Part shown: positions 10,217 through 21,110 of the stretch, piece by piece
Layout: each line of letters starts with the position of its first letter
Position numbering within the stretch: position 1 is the stretch's first letter
Source: Pyropia yezoensis
Lineage: Eukaryota; Rhodophyta; Bangiophyceae; Bangiales; Bangiaceae
Length of the DNA stretch: 64,000 nucleotides
Direction of reading: 5' to 3'
NCBI GenBank assembly: GCA_009829735.1
Contig: CM020619.1
Span: 6,934,375 to 6,998,374, forward strand
Program-made: the position numbers and the translations under genes
Notes under the pieces: model-generated
Seen by the model: only the letters and a program-made list of their open reading frames with translations
Told to the model about the DNA's origin: nothing
Databases searched by the model: none

Positions 10217-10277
10217 CGGTATACCGCGGTATAGACATACGCGGGCGCCCCGCGTATGTCTATACCGCGGTATACCG
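10217..10277. promoter_or_regulatory. Near-perfect 61-bp palindrome with CCGCGGTATA motifs
   Basis: Arms of 29 bp (10217-10245 and 10249-10277) pair perfectly around a 3-base centre. CCGCGGTATA recurs inside. It lies upstream of the accessory gene and 60 bp from the right TIR, so it may serve as promoter or binding site for the element's own protein. That role is inferred. Confidence 0.6.
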
Positions 10278-10336
10278 TCGGGATGGGCACAGCCAATCAG
10301 ATCGGCGTTACGCGTATATACCGTCACGCCGATTGC

Positions 10337-10351
10337 AACTGCGAACGGGCC
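10337..10351 (-). repeat. Harbinger copy 1 right TIR
   Basis: AACTGCGAACGGGCC, followed by target duplication TGA at 10352-10354. Confidence 0.9.
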
Positions 10352-11990
10352 TGAATGCCGGCCCGCGGGGCAACCGCCTTGACGAATTCCAACAGCGGAC
10401 CCCGCCGGCGCATAGCCCCAACGTTGAGGCGCGCCCCTGCGTCGGCCGGCCGACGCGGCGGTGGCCCCGCGGGAGCCGCCGCGCCGCCCAGCAGGCGGTG
10501 GCCGCGTCGGGGGGGGGGGGGGGGGGGGGGGGGGGCCGCGACCGAGGCAGCCCCCATTGAGGCCACCACGGCGAAGCTTTTGGCAGCATCCAGCATGCAC
10601 CCCCTCTGGCGACGCGTCGCCGCCCAACGGGCTGCGCGGTGGCCATCTCGAAGCCACTGTGTGGCGAGTGCGGCGGGCGAAGAGCGCCGGCGGCGCTGTG
10701 CCTGCCGCCACAGCTGCAGCAGCATTCAGGCTGCGTCTATGGATGGGGCTCAGGGGGGGGGGGGGGGACGGGGAACAGGGAGGTGCAACCGCCGTTGTGA
10801 CCGGCGGGGCGGGGTGGGGGGGCACTCCTGTCCATGGTGGCGCCAGCGCAGGTGGTAACGTCGTGGCGGTGGCGAAGCCGTGGTCGCTGCTGCACTGCCT
10901 TTCGCCGCCGCACCCTCGCGAGGTGCGCGGTGGCGCACCGCAGCCTGAAGCACAGTAGCAGCCACGACCCAGTCAAGGTTGGCCACCGACGCGGCCGCGG
11001 CCATGTGGCGCCGACGCACGGACCGCGCGGTGGCCACTTCGTCGCCACTGTGGCATTAGCAGCGTGGGGCAGGCAGTGGAGGGAGGGCGGGGTGTTGTGC
11101 TTCGTGGCTGCGACGGGCTCCGCTCAGTCCTCACACGAGGCGCGGGGGTGGCGAAGAGGCTACCTTCGCGGCGATGGGAGGACAGAGCGGGTGGAGGGAG
11201 GGCGAGGGGCTTTTCACTTAAGCCTGGGAGCGGGCGACAGGTTCCCAGGGGGGGGGGGGGGGGGGGGGGGGGAGGGGGGGGGGAAGGCCTGGCACCGACG
11301 TCCCACCAAAGAACGGCAGCGGAGGGCGGGGTGGTCCGGCTGGCTGACAGAGAACGCGGCCGCTGACGGCCGCCCGTCCCACCTCCGCCTGTCCTTCCCC
11401 CGCGCAGCTCACGCCTCGACCAGGTCCCTCCCTGTCTTCGACTCGCGCTGGGCCACAACGGCGACCAGGTCCGCCACCCCCCCCCCCCCCCTGTCGGCGG
11501 CAGGTGCCACCCACGGCCCCCTGCAGGGAGGCGTCCACCCCCTCCGCGGCTGCGAGCCGCCGCCCCGCCCGTCATGGGCGGCGAAGAGGCCGCCCAGGCC
11601 ACGGGCAGCGCCATCGGCGGCCCCCGTCGCCGCCTCCACCGCGGCCGTGACGGGGGGGGGGGCCAGGGGTGACAGTCAGCCGTCCGCCACCGCCCGGCTG
11701 GCGTCTCCGCCCACGCCACCGCCGCGGCCGCTGCAGCAAGGTCCGCGGAGGGGGACCCCGCCGCCGCCGCCGACGTAGGGGGGGGGCTCTGCGCAGCCAC
11801 GTCGGCGGCCAGGCGGCAGCCCGCCGCGAAAACCGCCGCGTGCCGCGCGGCCGCGACCGTAATGGCAGCAGCGGCGGTCGCCGGGGCGTCGGCACCACCG
11901 CCGCCGTCGCCGCAGTCGGACCGACGTCGTCTGTTACGGAAGCGTCGTTGTCAGCGGCGGTGGGGGCGGCGGCGCCCGCGGGAGCGGCGG
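10352..11990. repeat. GC-rich low-complexity DNA with diverged internal repeats
   Basis: Long G-runs (10510-10533, 11249-11281) and open frames on both strands. A motif GCGCGGTGGCCA followed by GCCACTGTG occurs near 10638 and 11020. The block 11452-11600 has a diverged relative at 15630-15775 with the same internal spacing. No gene can be supported. Confidence 0.45.
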
Positions 11991-14560
11991 GGAGGCGCTA
12001 TCGGTGGGGGGGTACCTGCTAGCTGCGGGGGGGCGGCTGCTGCGTCCAGGGGGGAGGCTGCTACCTTGTGTCGGGGCGACTGAAGGTGCCGATGGGGGGG
12101 CTGCTACCAGTGGGGCGGGCGCTGGTGCTGCTGGGGGGGTGGCGCCTGCCACCGGCCAGTGGGCAGCTGCTGTTGCCAAGGGTGGGGGCTTCTACCGGCG
12201 GGGGGGGGGATGCTGCTGGGGGGGTGGCGCCTGCCACCGGGTGGGCAGCTGCTGTTGCCAGGGGGGGGGGCTGCTTCCGGCGGGTGGGGGCCTGCTGCTG
12301 CCAGGGGGGGCGCTGTTAGGGCGGCGGGGGTGGCTGCTATGAGTGAGGGGCCGCATTTAACCGGTGGGAGGGCCCCTGCCGCTGCCGGATGGGGGCTGCC
12401 GCCGGCGCAAGGGCGGATATTAACGGGGGGTCGGCGCCTGGTACATGTATGGGGGCAGCTGCTTCTGCCGGGTGGGCGGTCACTACGGGCGAGGGAGCGG
12501 CTGCTGCTGGAGAGACGGCTGCTACTGGTGGTGGGGCGGCTGATTGTGCCGGAAGAGGCGCTCCTACAGGTTGGGGGGCGGCTAACGCACCCACGGGGGA
12601 GGCTGCATCCGGGGGGGGGGGCGGCCGCAGCTGCCGGGGGAGCGGCTGGCACTTGTCGGGGGACGGCTGAGGCCCGCAGGGAGGAGGCCGCTTCCGGGGG
12701 GGGGCGTCACCTGCTACCGGGGCGGAAGGGTGGCTGCTGCCGTGGGGGGGGCTGCTGCTGCTGGGGGTGCGGCTTCTACCCGGCGTGAGTCGGCTGCCGT
12801 TGGGAGGGGGCGGTTGCCTCTACGGGCGGGGTGGCTGCTGCTGCCCGTCGGGGGGCGGCTGCTGCTGAGGGGCGGGCCGCTGCTGCTGCTGAGGGGCCGC
12901 ATGCTACGGACTGGGGAGGCGGCTACTTCCGGTGTGGTGGCTACCCCTGCAAGCGGGGGGGCGGTTGCTGTCGCGGAGGGGCTGCTACTGCTGCTGAGTG
13001 GGCGGCTGCTATCGAGGGCGGGGTGGCTGATGGTGCTGGGAGGGGGGCTGTTTCCCTGAGAGAGGCGGCTGATGCTTCCAGGGGGGCGATTGCATCTGGT
13101 GGGGCGGCGGCCGAAGCTCCGGCGGGGCTGCTGCGACAGGCCGGGGGGTGGCTGCTCCGGGGGTGCTGGCAGCTGGTGCCGGCCGGGCGGCGGACGCTAC
13201 CGGTGGGAGAGCGGGGGGGCGGCTGCTGCCAGTGGGAGGGCTGCTGCATCTGGCGGTTGGGCGTCTGCTGCAGCTTGAGTGGGGGCTGCTGGCTGGGCAA
13301 GGGGGCGATTGCCAATCGTTGGGGGCGAATGAATTCAGGGAGGTGACAGGAAAGCAGCTGCTGCTACCGGGGAGCGGGAGCGGCCGCTGCCACGGCCATG
13401 GTAGCAGGTTCCCCGGGTGCTGGGGTGCTAGGGGGGCGGCTGCTTCAGGGTGGAGGGGCGGCTGCTTCAGGGTGGAGGGGTGGCTGCTACCTGTGTGAGG
13501 GCCGCTGCTACCGGTGCGGGGGAGAGGGCAGCTGCTGGGCACGCCAACCGTCAGCCAACCACGACCAGGTAGCAGCCTCCCCCAGCCCGGTAGCAGCCAC
13601 CTCAACCTTGCTATAAGCCGCCCCACCCCACTGAAGCCGCCGCACACCCCCACCGTAGGGCCCCTTCCCAGCAGCTGCCCGTCTATCACCAGCCAGCAGA
13701 ACCGCCACGACAGCCGCCGTCCACCCAACGGTAGGGCCGCTCCTGAAAAGCAGCCCCCCCTTCCCCCGCCACGGCTGTACTGCAGTACCAGCCGCCCTCG
13801 TCGCAGCAGCAGGCCGCCCCTCTCCACAGCAGCAGCATGCCCTCCCAGTCTCACAGCTGACTCCCCCCCGCAGCAGCACCCTGCCCCCCCGCACCGATAG
13901 CCGCCACCCCCACCCATGCCGGCAGGAGCAGGCATCCCAACCGCAGCAGACGCCCCCCCGCCCGTAGCAGCCCCCCCCCGCGCCCCCGCACGGGAATCAG
14001 CCCACCCCCCCCCCCTGGACGCATCGGTAGCAGCCGCCCAGTGAAAGATTGAGAATGAGCATGGGGGGGAGCGGCGGCCGCCGTCGGGCGCGAAAGGGTA
14101 GCTTTGTGTGGGGCAAGGGGCTGTAGCGGCTGGATGCGATAGTGCCCTTTCCCCCCCCTCCCAAAGCCCAGCCCCGCCCCCTTCGTCCAACAGCAGCCGC
14201 CCGTGCCACAGGCCGCCTACCTGCAATGCCGACTCCCCCCGCAGCCGTCCAACCGCTTGGCCAGCAGCACCCTGCCCACGCACCCAGCAACCGCCTCCCA
14301 CTCGGGGCGGCGCCCCACCTGCCCAGCGGAGCAGTCCCAGCATCGCCAGACAAGCAGCCGCCGCCCCCCCTGCCGCAGCCGTCATCGTCTGCGGCCCCCT
14401 CCGTCCTCGTGCCAGCCGCGGCGGCCCCCGTCCACGTGCATCAGCTGCTGCCTCGTTCCCCCCCGCCAGCAGCCACCTCCCCCCCGCTTCTGGCAGCGGC
14501 CGCCCCCCGCCGCCAGCAACCGCCGCTCCCCATCCGCGCCTGCAAAAGCCAAGCCCTGCG
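11990..14560. repeat. Degenerate G-rich repeat array flipping to C-rich, copy 1
   Basis: From about 11990 to 13540 the plus strand is a degenerate tandem array with core GGCTGCTACCGG separated by G-runs (spacing about 30-40 bp). From about 13560 to 14530 the complementary motif (CCGGTAGCAGCC) dominates, so the block is an overall imperfect inverted repeat with a sharp strand-composition switch at 13545-13575. Translations give Leu/Gly/Arg/Pro strings in every frame and no recognisable protein. A diverged relative with matching centre lies at 26110-29120. Confidence 0.7.
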
Positions 14561-15313
14561 GCCAACGGCAACCAGGAAAGGCAAATGGGGAGGCGGATAG
14601 GGTCGCGAAGAGAGCGGAGTGGGTGACAGGGCAAAGCTGAGGTGAGAGGTTCCACGGCGACGCTTGCGTGAGCGGATCAATGAGGCAGAGCAGCGCCATG
14701 CACGAGGGATCACGGGGTCTGCCTAATGCCTCCGGCCAATGGCAGCAGTGGGATCAAGTTTCGAGTGAAGCCTCTGCCCAGTCACAGAGACCGGATCAAA
14801 AGCCTGATGCCTCTGTCCATTGAATGCGAAGGCATGAACTCCTCTAGATGGTGTCGCAAACTACGCCGTAGGGGCTGGCCAGGACCTCCTCTTCTCCGAA
14901 CCCTGACCCCTCACCTGTGCGAAGGTACAATTCATACGCCGCCAGCACCTGCGCGGGGGAGGTCGGCCACCGCCGGGTGCGCGGCACGAAACAAGTCTCC
15001 CATGTGGCCAGGACGGCCTGCTCAGGGGGGGAAGGGGGGTGGCGCGCAGCGATAGCAGTGCTGCGGCGGCCGCCCCAGCAGCACCACTACCATCGCGGCC
15101 GCCGCAGCGACGACGGTTGGCGTGGCGAGGTTGCCGCATGGGGGTCCTCCGGCACACAGTCGTCGCCGACGCTTCCCCCACACTCCTCACCAGAGGCGGT
15201 GCCGATGTCTGCCGCACACCCGCCGCCCCCGCAGGCGCCACTGCCACCACCATTGACGCCGCTTCCCCCCACTCGCCCGCCCGCCACTTCAGTCGACACG
15301 AAGTTCGACACTG
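14561..15313. other. Moderately GC-rich intergenic
   Basis: Mixed-composition DNA grading into GCC-type repeats after 15030. No gene, RNA or clear repeat is seen. Confidence 0.4.
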
Positions 15314-16024
15314 TCAAAGGCCGCCACCGCCACTCAACGACCGGTTTGGAGCGTCTGCGGCGGCGGGGCGGCGGCTCACCAAGCCCGTGTGACAAGCACA
15401 CCCTTCCCCCACCGGTGGCTGGCTACGAGCGTGCCAAGCGGCCACCAGCGGCAAGCACGCGGATCGAAGCCGGCACGCCACTGCCGGTGCCGGCGCATCC
15501 GCAGTGTCCCCGCCCCCCACCCGCGCCGTTGCCAGCGCGCTTCCCAGCGGCGACGCGCGGCCGACCAGCGTTGGCGCTTTGCGGAAGGGTGGGCGTGTCC
15601 TCCCCCCCCCCCCTCCCGCACGTTTAGCCGCGACGGCGACCAAATCCGCCATCCTCCCACCCCCCGGATCAGCGGCGGCGGACACCCGCAGCCCCCGCAC
15701 GGCGGCGTGTACCCCCGTCACGGCGTCGAACCGCCGGACCAGCCCGTCACGGGCGGCGAGGAGGCAGCACATGCCACTTGCGGCACTGTCGGGGGCCACC
15801 GCCGCCGCCGCGACCGCCGCGGCTGTGGCCACCGCGTTCGCGACAAGCAGCACCGATGGTCTGGAATTTGTAGGGACCCGTGTATCTTGCTGATCTGGGG
15901 GTGAAGTCGGGGAGAAGGGCATCGCCGGTGCCGCACTTGTCACAGTAGCGCATGCGGAAGGGGTCTGAGACCGGCCCGTTCCATTTTGTCCCGTGCTACC
16001 AGGTGGGCGGGGCGATGCGTCCAC
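15314..16024 (-). CDS. Possible Ala-rich hypothetical protein
   Basis: A 236-codon frame. Its middle part (about residues 60-130) has an Ala/Val hydrophobic segment ([20 protein letters not shown]), then CCLLAARDGLVRRFDAVTG and ADLVAVAAKRAGG. A diverged equivalent (GLFAAHDGR... ADLVAVVAQRES) is found on the minus strand at 11409-11639, so the block is duplicated at protein level or as plain DNA. No family is recognised. GC-driven open frames make this call weak. Confidence 0.25.
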   Translation of the reverse strand: MDASPRPPGSTGQNGTGRSQTPSACATVTSAAPAMPFSPTSPPDQQDTRVPTNSRPSVLLVANAVATAAAVAAAAVAPDSAASGMCCLLAARDGLVRRFDAVTGVHAAVRGLRVSAAADPGGGRMADLVAVAAKRAGGGGGRTRPPFRKAPTLVGRASPLGSALATARVGGGDTADAPAPAVACRLRSACLPLVAAWHARSQPPVGEGCACHTGLVSRRPAAADAPNRSLSGGGGL

Positions 16025-17622
16025 ATTCCGGCATGTGGCGCCGCATGTACTGTCGGTCCCCCCCCGACCTTTTCTCGCCTCTCATAACTCCCCTGTCCAT
16101 TTTCCCCCCTACCCCCCTTACCGTTGCACGCCCGTCACGTCAGCGTGTCTATCTGGTCGTGAGACCTCACCGCAGCGTGTGTCCAAATGGGACACGCGCG
16201 ATCTGCGCTGGTCCCCTTCCCCCCCCACGCCCCCTCAGCGGAGTCACACGCGCGAGCAGAGTCAGTCCCTACGGGTAATGCGCCCGGGCGTCCCACTTCC
16301 GCCCCCCTCCCTCCCGCACGTTCTGGAGTAGGTTTTTTGTTTTGTTGCATTTTTGTACTTTTGAACAAGCACCGCTTCCAGGCACGGCCGTGCTGGCACT
16401 GCGACGCCGGGCATGCCCCGCCCGCCCGCCCGCGCCCATGAGGGGGAACGCCTGAGGGTCCCAGCCGCTCGGCGCGCCACCCGCGGCCGCCCTCCTCCGC
16501 CGTCCGCCGCCCAGCGAGCTGAGCACCCACGGGCAGCGTGGGCGGAGGCGGCGGCCACCGCCACCGCCGTTGCCGGCAGCGGCGGCCGTGATCGCGGCCG
16601 CCGACTCCGCGCGTGGCCGGTGGAGCCCCCGCCACGCCATTCTCACCAGCTCCTGCCCGCCTCTCAACCGACCCCACCCACGCACACATGCTCTGCCCTC
16701 CCGCCCTTGTGGCGGGAACACTCGCCAACGGTCCACCCCCCCTCAGCTCCCGCCCGCCCAGTGCTGGTGGGCCACGGGGGGTCGGCACTGTTGCTGGCGG
16801 CGCCGGTGAGGGAGGCCCCTCCATCCCGGCCCCTGGGGCCTTCGGGGGCTGCGCGGCGCCCCCGCCCGTCTGGAGCGCCGCCGCCGCTGAGGCGACGGAG
16901 GAGCGCCCTATAAAAGGGCGCCTCCCTTCCCACAGTGGCGGCCGGGGGGTGCATCAGCCCACTGCCCCCACCCCCCATCCCCTCCCCCCCTCAAACGCCA
17001 CAACGCTCCCTGCCTTCCACCCCCCCCCCCCCCCCCCCCACGGCTGGCGTGGTTGCCCTGCCCTGCACCCTGCTGTGCGTGCCACCGGGATGACCACCCA
17101 GGGTGCCTGTGCAGTCTTGGGCGTCCCCCCCCCCGCCTCCCACCGTCGCTCCGCCAGGTGCGCCCCTCCGCCCTGCGGGGGAGTGGCCCAGATGGCTGTC
17201 CGTCCTGGTGGGGTGGCGTGCTGACGAGCGGCAACTGGCGGTTACACCGGCCGCGCGTTGGTGCCGCCCGGCCGGCATCCACCCACTGCTGGGGCGCTCT
17301 CCTCTTGGGCGGGTCGGGACTTTGGGCCGCCCCGCCCCCGCCTGGTAAGCCACCGCCAGGCCTGGGCGCCCCCTGGCGGCGTCGCCGCCGCCCTGCCGCA
17401 TCGACCAACGAGCCGTCAAGACTCATCAACCGGTGAAGGGGTCGGCACCCCGTTGCCGCCGTTGTTGCCCATCCGGGCCCCGCAACCCTATGCCGTCAGT
17501 GGCGCCGCCGTACCGCGGCGGCGGCCAAGTGGGCGGCCAAGTGGGTGGGCGGCCGCTCCCGGCGCGGGGCGCTGCCATGGGCGCCATGGCGGGGTGCCCC
17601 TCCTCCCCCCCCCCACCTATCC
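16025..17622. other. GC-rich intergenic, no supported gene
   Basis: C-runs (17021-17039), GCC repeats and open frames on both strands. A short AT-rich patch (16330-16365) interrupts it. No recognisable protein, RNA or element end. Confidence 0.45.
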
Positions 17623-17623
17623 T

Positions 17624-17670
<47 letters not shown>
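17623..17670. repeat. (CCG)n microsatellite
   Basis: About 16 uninterrupted CCG/GCC units, giving Arg, Ala or Pro runs depending on frame. Confidence 0.9.
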
Positions 17671-20252
17671 TGCTGCCGCCGTGGGCGACCTTGGGCCGCA
17701 GCGGCAGGTTCGTGGCGGTGGAGGCGGGGAGTGCCGCCGCGGCGGCCGCTCTCGGCCGCGCGTAACACCCCGCCCCCCCCCCCTGTACATGAACAAGAAT
17801 GGCACCCTTATCGCCCCCGCCTACCGCGTCTGCGCGGGCGTGGGCGGCGGGGGTGAGGGCGGGCGGGGCCGCTGCTGCCGCTTGAAGCAGGCGATCGATG
17901 GCGCAGGCGACGCGCGCGCGCGGGCGGCGGTGGCGGCGGCGGCGGCATAGTCGGTGGCGGGGGGGGGGTTAGACGGGGTCGGGGGGCTGCTGCGGCCTTT
18001 GCTCGGCCGCTTGTTTGACGTTGCCGAGGTCGCGGCGGCGGTGGCGGCGGATTTCGTCGGGGGGGGGGTGGAAGGGGGCGGCGTCGCCCTATTTTGGGAG
18101 GGTGCCGAGGACGCCTCCCGGCATGCGTCCCCCGATGGGGGCGCGCCGTGGGAGGGGGCCGCGCAGCAGCCGCCGCGCCGCGTCCCGGCGCGCAGAGGCC
18201 AATGGCGGCGCGCGCCGCCGGCCCCGAGCTGGCGGTCGTCGGCAACCCACCGCCGGCGACCGCGGCGGATGGGCAAGGTCAACCCTTGTTGGGCGGGCGC
18301 ACCACCCGCGTTGGGTGGTGAGCCCTTCCGGCTCCCGGCCGCAGCGCGGACGTGGCGGCGCGAGTGGGAGAGGCGGTGAGGTGGGGCGGGGGGAGGGTGT
18401 GCTGGTGGCTGGTGGGGTGCCTGGCTGGGTGGGCTGAAGTGCTTTTCTGGTGTGGGTGGTTGTTGGGGGGTGGGTGCGGTGATTGGAGTGGTCTGCGAGT
18501 GGGTGGGTAGGGGCGGGCGTCGGGTGGGTGACGCAGCCGAGGCTGCGATGGCGTCGGGTGGCAGCTGTGTGCGGCGTCGGTGGGCAGCGCTGCGAGGCGG
18601 ACGCGGGCCAGTCGCGGGGATCTGCGTGGAGATAAGGGGTGCCCATCGCGCGTGCCCTGGACTCTCCCGCAGCCATCCCCGCGTCGGATACAGCCGGCTA
18701 CCCCCAGGTCCAGCACTGCCGCCGCCGGCGCCGCCGCCGCAACCCCCGCCATCAAGGCCACAACTGTTGTGAAGGTGGGGGCACGCTAGACGTAGCGTGT
18801 CCCCGCCTTTACGCACCCGCCACGAACGGCGCGGCGGGCGTAGCCGGTTTTGACGGACGCGCCAGAACCGGCTACTCCCGCTGCACCGACGACTGTAATC
18901 CCCCGCTTTTCCTTGCCCCGACAAGCCGTCACCACCACCAGCGCGCTTGCCTGGTGCATTAAACAGTACACGAAGTATGAAAAGAAACAGAAAGCTTGCC
19001 AGCGCGAACACCGATTTCGCCCGCTTTGAGGGGGGGGAACCGCAAGGGGTGTGTGACCCCCCGGGGGTCCACGTACCGGTCGCCTGCCGGCGCACGGGCC
19101 CGGGGGAGGGCAAGACTGCCGGAAATTTGGCCGGCAGGGGCGGCGGTGGCGGCCAGGGTGGCGGCGGCTTCGGTGGGGGCGGCGGTGATGGCGGCGCCTC
19201 GTGACCCCTACAGGCGGCCGGCACAGGCCTGAATCGTGGTGGCACCGTCCGTCGACGGCGGGTGGACCCGCCCACGGCGCGCCGCCTGGTGACTACCTGG
19301 CGGTGGCGACCGCCGTGCGAGGGCGGCGGGTGGCGGGGGCGGCGGGGGCGGGAGGGGGCCGGGCCGCGGCGGCGGATTGGGGGACGGCCGCGAGCCACCC
19401 CACGGGTCGTCTTGCGGTGCGCTTGTGGGAGGTCACGTCTGGCGGCGGGGGTGCCGGCGGCAGCGACGCATATGGCGCCGCAGCCGCTGCACGATCTGCA
19501 GACGTCGTTGGTTGGGGTGGTGGACGTCGTGGCTACGGTGGAACGGCAGCCGCGGGGGGCGACAGGGGGGGTCGCCCGTGAGGCGAGGGCGACAGGGGGG
19601 GTCGCCCGGGGGGCGGGCGCTTGGGGGGGGGGGGGGGGGGTTCGCTGGGGCAGCCCGTGGGTAGGGGGGTGGGACACGCCGTCGGAGACGGCGGCTGCGG
19701 TGGTGGTGGCGGCGGTGGCGGCGGCGGCTACAGCGTCGGTGGCGGCGGGGTCGGCGGCTGCGGTCATGCCCGCCGCTGCTGGTAACGGCGGCGGCGGCGG
19801 CGGCCGCCGCCGCCCTGTGTGTGGGGCCACCCACAGACAGATGGCCACCCACAGACGGATGTCCGCAGCGGCGCTCGCCCGCTTGGGCCAGCCCCCCCAA
19901 CCCCCGCCCCCCCCCGGTCCGCATACAAGCAAACACACCCCCACCAAAACGTACGGCAGAATCAGGCGAGAGGGCGTCGTCGTAGTCAAAGCCGATCGCA
20001 TGAACCGCCACGTCGGGCGGCCCCGCGGCGGAAACGTCGAGCAAAAACGCCAGCGCCCCCCGCCCGTTGCTCGTTGCGCCTTTCGCCCACACCACCACGG
20101 GCGCGCCCGCCGCCCGCGCGCGTGCGCACACAGCCAAGACGGGCTCCCCGCCGTCACCGCCTGCAGCACCACCACCGCCGCCGCCGCCGCGGCCGACGCC
20201 GCCGCCGCCAACGTCGCCGCCGCAGCCGCCGCCGTCGCCACCGTCGCCGCCG
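17671..20252. repeat. GC-rich low-complexity DNA
   Basis: Mostly GGC/GCC repeats with every frame open. Small non-repetitive islands occur, e.g. 18780-19000, which holds a hairpin with 10-bp arms (GTAGCCGGTT 18840-18849, AACCGGCTAC 18866-18875). A minus-strand peptide at about 19950-20110 (ALAFLLDVSAAGPPDVAVHA) looks protein-like and may belong to the broken reading frame that starts at 21110. No complete gene. Confidence 0.4.
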
Positions 20253-21110
20253 TCAGCAGAGAGGGAGTCGACACTCCTGTGGGCTCCGCCCACAGCACGT
20301 CTGCCGCCGCCCGCAGGGCGGAGCGCACCACCACCCGACGGCCGTCGGGGGTGGGCGCCGCAAAGAGGGGCGAGTACACCGCGGCCAGGGCGGCCACGTC
20401 CAGTCCATTCCCTTGTTGTAGATAGCGTGCAGCAGGTCCGGGTCAACGGGCGGCTGCCTCTCCTGGAACTCCCCGTGAGCCACGGCGTTCTTGGCCATGC
20501 CGGTCAGCCACGTCACTACCCGACCGTCTGTCGTGGGAGAGCCACAAAAGGATACCCAATCAGAATTCGGCAGGTAGCGCGCATCCACGCCAACACAGTC
20601 AGAGTAGAGTTCATCACCGTCGAAGAGCCCGACACGAGCTGCACCAAAAAACCAGCCCAAGTAGCCGCGAATGTTCTTCACGTACATTGCAGAGACGGCC
20701 CGACCGCTGCCACCCACAAGGGAACTTTCCCCCAGGCGAACACCCAGAAGGAAGCGGATGACGCGCTTTGGGGCGTCAGCGTCATGTGCGACGGCAATAC
20801 GCCATGCATCAGCGTCCAGCACAGCTCCGGAAGTAGTCAAAGGCGCGAAAGCACGCCCACAGAAGTTCACAAAACAGCTGGCGACCCCGATACGGCCCGT
20901 CCATTGGGGCCGGCCCACAGACTTGACCTCCGCCGCGGGAGAGGACGTCAACAGCTCGTTCCACTCCTTCGTGTACGCCGACATCCGCGCCGAGACGAAG
21001 GCAGGTGGCGACGAAGCGCGCTCCTCCGGGATGACCGCGGCGTCCGGGGCGCTGGCAGCAGCAAGAGCACAGTCGACCCCAACGATCCCCTCATCATCTT
21101 CATACAACAT
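20253..21110 (-). CDS. Possible tyrosine-recombinase/integrase-like N-terminal fragment
   Basis: The first about 240 of 285 codons read as real protein with normal composition. Residues 118-165 (KRVIRFLLGVRLG ... SAMYVKNIRGYLGWFFGAA) and 212-237 (ERQPPVDPDLLHAIYNKGMD) resemble the SAM-like core-binding domain of phage-integrase-type tyrosine recombinases just before the catalytic domain. After about 20405 this frame becomes Pro/Arg-rich, while another minus frame opens with plausible protein (VYSPLFAAPTPDGRRVVVRS), suggesting a frameshift there. The catalytic R-H-R-Y residues are not seen. It may come from a Crypton- or DIRS-like element. The family call is an inference from pattern only. Confidence 0.4.
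   Translation of the reverse strand: MLYEDDEGIVGVDCALAAASAPDAAVIPEERASSPPAFVSARMSAYTKEWNELLTSSPAAEVKSVGRPQWTGRIGVASCFVNFCGRAFAPLTTSGAVLDADAWRIAVAHDADAPKRVIRFLLGVRLGESSLVGGSGRAVSAMYVKNIRGYLGWFFGAARVGLFDGDELYSDCVGVDARYLPNSDWVSFCGSPTTDGRVVTWLTGMAKNAVAHGEFQERQPPVDPDLLHAIYNKGMDWTWPPWPRCTRPSLRRPPPTAVGWWCAPPCGRRQTCCGRSPQECRLPLC

Larger units (their letters stand above)
6989..10351 (+). mobile_element. PIF/Harbinger DNA transposon, copy 1 (complete)
   Basis: A complete 3,363-bp element. The ends are perfect 15-bp inverted repeats (GGCCCGTTCGCAGTT at 6989-7003 and its complement at 10337-10351), flanked by a 3-bp target duplication TGA (6986-6988 and 10352-10354), matching the TNA preference of PIF/Harbinger. 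Just inside both ends lies a second shared motif (GTGACG...GGTATATAC). The element carries the two standard genes in convergent orientation: transposase on plus and a SAP/Myb-like protein on minus. It appears base-for-base the same as the copy 15,394 bp downstream. Confidence 0.95.

Noticed and set aside
9257-10825. 522-codon minus ORF covering the SAP region and beyond the Harbinger right end
   Set aside because: It crosses the TIR into flanking DNA at its 5' end and runs into the intron at its 3' end. The element's own gene starts at 9934 and is spliced.
11990-14560. Leu/Gly/Pro repeat proteins read from the G-rich array
   Set aside because: All frames give similar repeats and the unit spacing is irregular. 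Better explained as satellite-like DNA.
13009-14655. 548-codon minus ORF across the mirror array
   Set aside because: Switches character at the array centre and consists of repeat translations; no credible protein.
17821-20397. 858-codon minus-strand ORF
   Set aside because: Mostly low-complexity Ala/Pro/Arg. Only its first few dozen residues may continue the integrase-like fragment, in a shifted frame.
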